Source of the DNA: Apium graveolens
Taxonomy: Eukaryota; Streptophyta; Magnoliopsida; Apiales; Apiaceae
Direction of reading: 5' to 3'
Length of the DNA: 64,000 nucleotides
Assembly: GCF_009905375.1 (NCBI RefSeq)
Contig: NC_133649.1
Location: forward strand, 235,442,201 to 235,506,200
Of the stretch, positions 55,738 to 64,000 are shown piece by piece (within the stretch, counting starts at the first letter, position 1; the number at the start of each line of letters is the position of its first letter). Position numbers and translations under genes: made by a program. The notes under the pieces were generated by a model. That model saw only the letters and a program-made list of their open reading frames with translations, was not told the DNA's origin and made no database searches.

Positions 55738-57811
55738 AAATCTACTCGGGATCCTCGACTCCTGGTTTTAGAAAATGTTTTCACCTTTAGGTCCCTATAC
55801 TAAGGGTATATGCAAATTACCGCTATTATCTAGCATAGATATTATCAACTGAACCAACAGATATATATGGCAAGAATACGAAACAGGCATGCATATGTAC
55901 CATATCACATGCTACAATATATCGCAAGAATTTGCTAATATAACCATCATGCATCTATTACAAGATAATGCATATACATATATACATTACAACAACAGTA
56001 TAACGGGTAGAAAACTTGCCTGAGCGACTGGGGGTTACGAATGGCTCGGGACGAGTCTGGTAACCTATAAACAACAAGTAAGTTGGAATTAAACCAAAGT
56101 CACTTGTAAATCTATACTCTAACCAACTCAGACTCCAACGCTCATTTTGCGCTTACTGATTCTCTTAAGTCACTCGAGTACCCTCGGCTCCACCATTTTT
56201 AATAATTTAACCATTACGAGTTTTAAGGCGATTCCTTCGCGAGTGTCTTACCAACTGCCTAACACACTTAACCTAATTGTTTCATACATTAATTAACCCT
56301 TTAAGGTCTTTAACCTATGTTTCAAAGTAAGGCGAAGGGAAAAGTTTCGTTCGCGAAACGCCGTTACTTGAAATGGTCGTTTCTCCTAAACCGTGCAACG
56401 GAATCAAACGAACTACATATCAAAATGAAGCTCGTAACATGAACTATCTAAACATGTCAATGGTCAAAATCTAGCAGGGAGTTCTCGGGTCCAAATGTTA
56501 TGAACAAAAGCAGTCTAAAGTAAATCGGACATTAGGACGGCTATGTTTACGCGATTACCCAATTTTATATCACTCCAATTCATCACCAAACAACCCCAAT
56601 CCATTCATACAACCAAAGTCCATCCTTATCACATCATAAAATCCCCAATAAGTTCAATATTAACATTTATACTTATGCTTAAGCTTGAATTTAAGTATAC
56701 TTAAGTTCTTTTAACCAAAACAACAAGATTCACCATTCCATTTCACTACCACTCCAACCCAAACTCTAAACCACAAGCATTAAGCTACTATATCACCATA
56801 ACAATCAAAATCATCTTATTATACAAAGGAATCTAGGGTTTGGAGATGATATACCTTCCTTGAAGTGGTGGGAGTAGCTAGGAAGCCTTAAGAAGCCTTA
56901 AGAAGTCTTAGGGATGCTTGGATCTTAAAGGAAAACAAGAAAAAATCAAGTTAAAAACTTTGAAATCACTATTCATTGTCTTCTTCATTGATTTCTTGAA
57001 GAAGATTGAGAAAGAATTGAAGGCTTAAACTCATAAGATAGCCATAACTATGCATAAGGATGACTAGGGAATTATCTTACCAATTTAGGAAGCCTTGATC
57101 TTGAGTTTTGAAATTTCTTTCTCTTGAAAATGGCAAAAGCCGAGAGCAATGAAGAAATAAGAGGTTTTGTGTTTTTTGTTTTGATGAAATGAAATGTTTG
57201 GCTTGGTTGATTGAATTAGATTAGTTTTATTTTAGGTTAATTACCAATTTAACCTTAGTTTTGTGTGGTTAACAATCCACCACATTTCCTTCCTTCCCAT
57301 GTCATGCTTATGTCATGCTATGATGTCATCTTTCCCTCTTTGTCCTCTTCTCATTGGTTGGATGACATCCTCCCCTCTAATCTCTTTGATTAACTTCCTA
57401 ATTGTTTGCCTAATGACCGCTGATCTGTTATACGGTTCGCTTAACTTTCGTTTTCGTTTATCGTTTGAGGGATCATACCCGGGATCTTATTACTTAGGTT
57501 CCCTTAACCTTTCTCAATATATTATATTCCTTTTTTTTCCTCTCTTATAATCCTTTAATTTAAATCCTTTTTATCCTGTTACCTTATACTCAATTCTTTC
57601 CGTATCTAGTGGATTTCCGGGAAAAATCAAAGTGTTCGGTATTGGATTCTGACGATCTTTACATACACTTATATACCATGTAGAGTACTAATAAAATCTC
57701 AGAATATCCATAACAGAACCCCTACATAGTGTGGCATGAAAAGTTTTCTCATTCAGCTAAAACACTATTCATAAGGGTTACAAAAAGTTGAAAATTTTGG
57801 GGGTTATTACA

Positions 57812-57825
57812 GTCTCCCCTCCTTA
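57812..57825 (-). other. D polypurine tract
   Basis: On the minus strand the bases read TTAAGGAGGGGAGAC, ending against the 3' LTR; plus-strand priming site. Confidence 0.85.
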
Positions 57826-60800
57826 AAAGGATTCCGTCCCGGAATCAAATAGAAAATAAATGGGGGTACTTTTCTAGCATTGCACTCTCTAGTTCCCAAG
57901 TTGATTCTTCTACATTATGATTCTGCCATAGTACTCTGACTAGCTTGATCACTTTGTTCCGAAGCACCTGCTCCTTCTTATCTATAATCCTTACTGGCTT
58001 CTCCACGTAAGTCAGATTTGGTTGCATATCCACCTGCTCGTACTCCACTATGTGTCTGGCATCCCGATGATACTTCCTTAGCATTGACACATGGAACACA
58101 TTATGAACTTGTTGCAAGTTAGGGGGTAAGGCTAGCTCGTAAGCTAACTTTCCAATCCGTCTTAATATCTCAAAAGGTCCAATGTATCTTGGGCTTAGTT
58201 TTCCTTTTTTTCCAAATCTCATTAATCCTTTCCAAGGGTTTCCAAGGGAATACCTTTAACAACACTAGGTCCCCTACTTCCTATTCTTTGTCCTTTCGTG
58301 TCAAATCAACATACTTCTTATGTCCATCTTGGGCTACTACAAGCCGTCCTCTGATTAAATCTATTAAATCCTTGGTCCTTTGGACCACTGCTGGTCCGAG
58401 TATCTTGCGCTCTACAACTTCATCCTAACATAAGGGAGATCGACATTTTCTTCCCTCAAAGATCTCATAAGACGACATCTCGATACCTGACATACGATCT
58501 ATTATCGTGAGAAAACTCAATCCGCGTTAAGTGATCATTCCAAACTCTTTCAAGTCTATTGCACAGACTCTCATTATAGCTTTTAGCATTAGAGCTTTTG
58601 CTTCTCAATGCCCATTCTTTTCCAGTTCATAATCGCTACTACCTTCCGTTCCTAATATTATACTGGTTATACTTTTGCTCGTTAGCGTTCTATAACCTTT
58701 TAATAACCACGTCAACCTTTGTATCATGAATGTGTTTCCATTCCGAATACTACCACAACTTTATTACTCCTTTTTCAGTTGTTTCTATTTCCCAAAGTTT
58801 GATCAATCATATAGAAGTAAATGAATTTATTGAGAGATCACTATGATCATGAACACTTGTTATATCGCATAGGTAGTACAGAAGGTGGCCAGCCTTTAGT
58901 ACTTGACAAGCAATTAAACAATAGTTGGTATCCTACTCGGCTTCTATCACACAGATAGATAGTCATTCGGCAATACCTCCCCTTCTGGAAGGGTTGTTCT
59001 TCTCAGTTTATATGAAATGAAAAGAAGAGAAAAGAACGAACTGAAGAGAATTGTATATATGAAAAAAAAATATTGTCATAAAATATCTGGCTTGGAATCT
59101 ACCTCTGAACTATAGAGGTTTGTCATAGGAGAACAAAACATATATGTATTTATATCAACATCAAGTATTATAGCATCGTATTTCACATGCCTAAATATTT
59201 TTGCTATTCCGTCCATCATTCTATGGACCCAGGCTCTTCCTCGAGCTTATACACAATCACCTTTGAAACTCCCTCGATATCGAAAATCAAATCTGGGATC
59301 TCATTCTAGACTTCATCGTTACTAGAATTCTATGCTTGCACCGCAACCTTCCTCATATAGTAATACGACTCTCTTTTCATAAGAGGGAATAAATATTCAA
59401 TAGGTAGATACTCTACTTAATTAGTCTATCAATGATAACTTATACTCTACCATGACCCGATTAGTGGTACTCAATCTCAACATCCACTCCAATACAACTC
59501 TCACGGTTGTAATTAGATCATTACTTGCAGAATCATTGCTGCATTACTATGGTCCACCACTGACCTACTGTCGTCATTCACTTTCCATGAAATCTTAATA
59601 TCTAACCATACGGAGTCCATACATGTCGTATAGAATACTTCTAAGGAGTTAACATAATCACCAATCATAATTCATGAAGAACAATCCAAACTCTAACATA
59701 CTTTCATGACATGAAGTAGATAAAATTGCAGAAGAGTTTCAATCAAAGCAACGATAGCAGGTTAATACCATTCTTAATCATATGCCTTAATTAGAAGACC
59801 TAACTCAAAGGTTCGCTTAGTCCCTTTTTTTTTCAAACATGGTCCAGGCTCATTCTCAAGATAGTACCTTCTAAGATAAATAGCCCGCTCATGGCGATTA
59901 CACAAATTAAACCTTTACCAAACTACTACTACGGTTGGGTATTGCACAGTCATCAGAAGGAATGTCAATCTTTCAAACCATAATACAACCTTTACGGCTT
60001 CAACCATTATCACTGTATTCCTCTGGAACGAGCGCCTGTAATTGTCCTCATACACTTAAAGTGTCGGCCACCTCTTTGGCCTTTCCTGATAGTAAAATTT
60101 CCTTACAGTCAATGCCATTTTAACCACCTCCAAATAAATTTTCTACCTCATTTCAATCACTGCTTATGTGAAAATGCTTTTCTTTAATATCTGATGAGTA
60201 AATAAAAAAAAATATCACCATTTTTCCATAAGTTATTGCCTCAATCTTTAGAGGTTAATCACTGTCACGACTGACTCTCAATCATACTTAGAACATCTTT
60301 TATCTTAGGTCCTAATTGCCCTGAACAATTTCGACCTTTACTGGTTCGATCCATACTTTCTCGTGGTTTAACACGTGCCCCACTTGGCATCATTATAATT
60401 ATGTCATATTTCCTTTATCAACATTTTTATTCTTGAGAATTTTGAATATTTCCTTTCTCCTTGTAAAACCTATAAGGTTATCCTTCAATCGTTCCTCCTG
60501 TATTCCCTATATACAGGGCATATCAAAATACCATTTACTAATACTAGAATCATTGTCTATATACTTCTGAAAAATTTCTCCACTGATTCTTAAAGGTTGT
60601 TGTTACCTTAACCCTTTCCAAATCATACTGTCAAAACTCATACTGTCCCTATTAAGGGTGAAATGCCAACCTTTATGCATTCCCCTAGGATTCATTTTAA
60701 GTTACCGATGTTCTATCCTTAATTCCTACCTTAAAAAAAAGTACATGCATCCTTCCATGGATAAATCAAGTCATATATCCCTGATAAGGGTGTCTTATTC

Positions 60801-62100
60801 AATCATTCCCACCTCGATAGTACATGTCTAATTTCACAATAACATCTGTATTCAAACTGAGGTCAACCCATATGGCCTTCAAAAGATAACAACGGTTATC
60901 CGCTTTTCTTGCCTAATTTGGTAACGATAACAAGGATGTTCTGGAAGATATTGGTCGTGTTCAACGTGAACTTCTTCTTAATAATTCCTTATTTACTTTT
61001 GTTGTTTATCTCAACAGTCACCTCAATGTTGGGATATCTTTCATACCTGGCGCCTCCCTTTTCTGGGTTAAAGCCACCGGTCTTACACTTCACATTCTTG
61101 AAGGTCACTTCCTTCATCCAATTTTCTTAATTTCTTACTTTCTTGTCTCCTCAGTCTATCCGCGTCTCATTATTTATCCTTCGAATTATCTCAAGGTTTC
61201 CTCGAATCTTCCCAACTTACAGGGGATAAAATATATGTATCTCTTATGCCCTCAACCATCAATTTTAACTCATGGTGAATCACCCTCATCCTGACGAATG
61301 CATACTTTTCTATTTCTATTGCTACGAGTCTTTTACGGTTTCCTCATACCTAACTCTCTTATCATACCTCAAACTCTATTGCCTTTATATTCCTTTCCAC
61401 CGCAGTTTCTTTTTATTTTCCTTTCTCTTATCCTTATTTCATGAACCAACACAACATAAGTATTGATTTCAAATATCCCGTCATTCTGGATTCGTGTCCT
61501 CAGAACGAATCTTGACAACTTTTACCACTTAGATTCATAATTCATCATACTCATCCGCTTTTGTTCTAGCTCCAAAGCTTTTACACTACCTCCATAACCT
61601 TGGGAAGTACTTTCCCGAAAATAATTGTCTGAACTTAAATCAGTTTATTATAATCTCTTGCTCCGTGCCTTCCTTGGCCTTTCACCAGCGGGTGGCCTCT
61701 CTCTTAGGAGGGTAAGTGACAAAAATAGTCTTTTATGATTCGTCAATCATTTAGAATCTTAAATGATTCCTGTATTTCCTTTAGCCAGACTCTTGCCTCG
61801 ACTGGGTCAGCTTGTTCCTTGAAACTCTGAGAGCTTAGCGACTTAAAGGTCCTGAAAGAATTTCTCACCGCATTGTTTCCTCAGGGTGGTGGTTGGGGAT
61901 AATAGTCTAAGTTATGTCTAGACAGGTCCATAAATTGTCGTATAGGGGTACCATCTCGGGTCTCCTTTCCTTACTCGACTTTCTGTTTCCTTAGTATGAA
62001 ATGTTTCAACCTTCTCCCATAATCGGGGTTATCTTATACATTAAAAACCTTGTTTTCCACTCTATTATGTTATGGGTTCTTTCTTTCTTGATGGCAACCT
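57826..62100 (-). pseudogene. D gag-pol block: gag, decayed RT, RNase H, integrase, chromodomain
   Basis: Minus strand, right to left: gag core at about 61745-61880 (QADPVEARVWLKEIQESFKIL) with KYFPR.W near 61600 and LEQKRM near 61550; a decayed stretch (60300-61500) where PR and RT should be; RNase H end near 60045-60120 (GIDCKEILLSGKAKEVADTL); integrase core near 59400-59460 (DRL.K) and 58440-58570 (NDHLTRIEFS-like, then GRKCRSP-like); and an intact 125-codon integrase tail and chromodomain-like end at 57845-58222 (RFGKKGKLSPRYIGPFEI, NVFHVSMLRKY). Frames break every few dozen codons. About 4.3 kb holds what normally needs over 5 kb, so parts are deleted. Confidence 0.65.
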
Positions 62101-62149
62101 CCCTGACTATCACATTCAGGGTTTGCCCTAAATCTTATTCCTCAAACTA

Positions 62150-62985
62150 TGGCTCTCATCTAAGTTCTCATCCTTAAGCTCTTGAACTTTTGGAACCCAA
62201 TTTCTGTAGGAACACCTCATTATCCCCTTATCATCTTTCTCGGTGTGGATCTCTTCTCCAGTCATTGACTCTCTGCCTTCATTCATCACTTTTTCTGGCA
62301 CAATATGTTCTTTTCCAAAAATTCGGTCTGTATTGCAATCTCAAACAGCTTTTCGGTACCGGCTCCGGTTACCTTCACTTCTATTTTCATTTTCTCAAAA
62401 TTTCTTATAAACTTTCCCAAAGACATTGTTATCTTGAGTCTCTCCTTTTTACTAAGGGCATCAGCCACCACATTGGCTTTCCCTGAATGATAAAGAATCT
62501 CCCAATCAATATTCTTGATTAGCTCTAACCGCCTCCTCTGGCGTATGTTGAGCTCTTTCTACGTGAAAATGCACTAGAGCACTTATGGCTTAGGTAAACC
62601 TCGCACTTCTCTCCATACAAGTAATGTCTCCAATCTTTAGGGCAAAACTATTGCCATGAGCCCAAGCTCATGGGTGGGGATATCAAATTTTATATTCCCT
62701 TAATTGTCTTGACGCGTACGCAATTACCTTGTTGTGCTGTATAAGAAGCACCCTAACTCCTTATGTGAAGCGTCACTACACATCACAAAATCTCGTTTTC
62801 CATCCGGAAATGCCATCATAGGGGCCGTCACCAATCTTTGCTTCAGTTCTCGAAAGCTGTTCTCACATTTCTCTGTCCATTCAAACTTCTGAGCGTTACG
62901 AGTAAGTCGTGTTAAAGGGGCCGCTATCTTTACAAACTTGAACGAACCTTCGGTAGTGACCAGCCAATCCTACCTCTGGGAGTTT
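62150..62985 (-). pseudogene. Displaced RT-RNase H-integrase N-terminal block in D
   Basis: Minus strand, right to left: GLAGHYRRFV (RT connection, near 62960), KIAAPLTRLTRNAQKFEWTE (near 62870-62930), PDGKRDFVMCSDAS (RNase H start, near 62780), the RNase H end IDWEILYHSGKANVVADALS (about 62450-62510), then WVPKVQELKDE.LDE (integrase N-terminus, 62155-62206). These domains belong after gag but here lie between the primer-binding site and gag, and RNase H occurs again at 60045-60120. The polymerase half of RT with its YXDD box is missing. This looks like recombination between two copies of the family. Confidence 0.7.
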
Positions 62986-63392
62986 CCCTAACCATGGTCA
63001 TCAATTCCTCAGTGGTCCTTTATTCATTCTTGTCAGGATCCTTCACGGGATCCTCCTCAGCAACAATCCCTTCTAGGACAACATCCTCAACCGTTACATC
63101 CTCAATATCAACATTATCCGGTCCTGCATTAGGACGCTCTATCGGATCCACAATCCGATCTCCAATTAGTAATAAAACATCATCGCGCTGTTACTCCTCA
63201 ACCTCAGGGTTCGGTGTCCCGCTACCATATACGATAACGAACTACGCTTCTATCACGATATTTATAAGGGTTCCCATAAGGGTTTTAACTGTCAGTACTA
63301 CGTTAGGTAGCCCGACTATGAACTTGGCAAGAGTTCTTATTATCTTAGTTATTATCTTAACGTCACATCATCTCTGAGGTTTATAACGCTTA
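62986..63392 (-). pseudogene. D leader region after the primer site, decayed
   Basis: On the minus strand this follows the primer-binding site. Segments such as FIVGLPNVVLTVKTL (about 63290-63345) and an acidic stretch (VDPIERPNAGPDNVDIEDV, then VTVEDVVLEGIVAEEDP; about 63030-63150) suggest the second leader exon or gag N-terminus, with stops between. It switches to RT sequence at about 62985. No complete frame. Confidence 0.4.
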
Positions 63393-63404
63393 GCTCTGAT
63401 ACCA
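63393..63404 (-). other. D primer-binding site
   Basis: On the minus strand TGGTATCAGAGC, four bases inside the 5' LTR end; initiator tRNA-Met. Confidence 0.92.
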
Positions 63405-63408
63405 TTTC

Positions 63409-64000
63409 TGTAACACCCCCAAATCCGGGGTCGGGGATTCGGGTTGTCACGAGTTCCATTTCCCTTAATAACACCCAGTCTTAGTAAACAATCAACTACT
63501 CTGTACTGTGACCCCACAATAAACACACACACCACAAGTTATAGTCTCAGAGATGAATATCCAAAAATAATCACAAGTCGTTTTATTCCACAATTATATG
63601 CCAATACACCTTAAAAGGGTTTCTGAATAAATTTACATTTCTTAGCCATTATTACAATTCATAAATATAAATAAATCTGGTACATCAAAAGTTGAAGCCT
63701 AGCCTATTGGTAGTTCCTACCTCAGCTACAGCGACATCAATGCCTATAGGAAACTGCGGAACGTTTCCTAACCGCTTGCGAATCGGGAGCTTGGTCCTGT
63801 TCATCTTGTCTATCTGATGTTGTGTGATGAAAGAAGAAGGCAAGGGTGAGCAACAAGCCCACCAAATTAATATATAATATGATTAACAATATATGAGCCT
63901 TCTCATAGTACTCATGAAAGTCTTGGTCAAAAGAAATGAACCAAGTTTGATATCTTAATGCAATGAAGTCGCAAAATATTCAGTATATATACATATATAC
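63409..64000 (-). repeat. D 5' LTR, first approximately 590 bp of its R-U5 end
   Basis: Matches 53678 onward with scattered transitions and one- or two-base indels. It carries leader exon 1 on the minus strand at 63721-63804 (ATG at 63804, donor GT at 63719-63720). The rest lies outside the window. Confidence 0.92.

Larger units (their letters stand above)
53678..57811 (-). repeat. D 3' LTR, about 4.13 kb
   Basis: On the plus strand it starts TGTAACACCCCC and ends GGGTTATTACA, followed by the polypurine tract. It contains an (AT)n run at 55701-55737, leader exon 1 on the minus strand (53992-54075) and otherwise AT-rich non-coding DNA. Its first 590 bp match 63409-64000. Confidence 0.9.
53678..64000 (-). 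mobile_element. Ty3-gypsy (Del/Tekay-like) element D, minus strand, running off the right edge
   Basis: 3' LTR (53678-57811), polypurine tract, internal region (57826-63392), primer-binding site and the start of the 5' LTR (63409 onward). The integrase C-terminus ends VLWQNHNVEESTWE...YPHLF, as in Del/Tekay chromodomains. It inserted in E gag; AAGGG precedes it. In about 590 bp of overlap the two LTRs differ at a dozen or more positions by eye, mainly transitions, so the insertion is fairly old. The internal region is decayed and out of order. Confidence 0.85.

Noticed and set aside
60909..61466. Plus-strand hydrophobic ORFs in the D internal region
   Set aside because: They lie opposite the decayed minus-strand gag-pol block, and there is no family signature.
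62994..63377. Ser/Thr-rich plus-strand ORF of 127 codons
   Set aside because: The minus strand here is the leader region between the D primer site and RT, with acidic protein-like segments; the plus frame is its shadow.

Overview
This window looks like repeat-rich heterochromatic DNA from a flowering plant, probably a eudicot; the species cannot be read from it. I find no host single-copy gene, tRNA, rRNA or CRISPR array. Almost every base belongs to LTR retrotransposons inserted into, joined to or deleted against one another. The evidence is TG...CA LTRs, initiator-tRNA-Met primer sites (TGGTATCAGAGC), polypurine tracts, target-site duplications, and gag, protease, integrase, reverse transcriptase (RT) and RNase H motifs, nearly all broken by stops and frameshifts.

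Layout. 1-761: end of a Ty1-copia LTR (family B-like) inserted in an older minus-strand copia remnant F (762-4609). 4610-17976: copia element A1 with two 592-bp LTRs, gag, pol, a 2.5-kb spacer holding a small GC-rich ORF with its own TATA box, and a second large ORF (ORF2). Its right LTR runs straight into a second internal region, A2 (17977-21072), a tandem LTR-internal-LTR-internal array. 21073-31763: copia element B1 (LTR stub, gag, pol, spacer, ORF2). 31764-34919: minus-strand copia element C (gag start plus a 1.3-kb LTR) carrying a solo B LTR (32459-33479, TSD TTTTC). 34920-37828: B2, a decayed second copy of B. 37829-38512: unassigned AT-rich DNA. 38513-47934: A3, a third A copy. 47935-53677: Ty3-gypsy element E with a 4.0-kb LTR, a leader ORF that appears spliced, and gag. 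53678-64000: a related minus-strand gypsy element D inserted in E gag, with a 4.1-kb 3' LTR, a scrambled internal region and the start of the 5' LTR.

A and B have the plan of the Sirevirus (SIRE/Maximus) lineage: gag with CCHC knuckles, pol in the order PR-INT-RT-RH, a long non-coding spacer, an extra ORF after pol, and GGGGGAG polypurine motifs repeated inside the element. E and D look like Del/Tekay-type chromoviruses. All copies appear non-autonomous.

Most unusual observations: (1) both gypsy LTRs encode a short first exon whose N-terminus resembles the histone H3 tail, and in E it splices in frame to a downstream exon; (2) copia families A, B and C each carry their own short motif, which in A and B is scattered through LTR, spacer and coding sequence in both orientations; (3) A1 contains a small gene-like cassette in its spacer; (4) ORF2 of family A shows a purifying-selection pattern; (5) D has a scrambled domain order.
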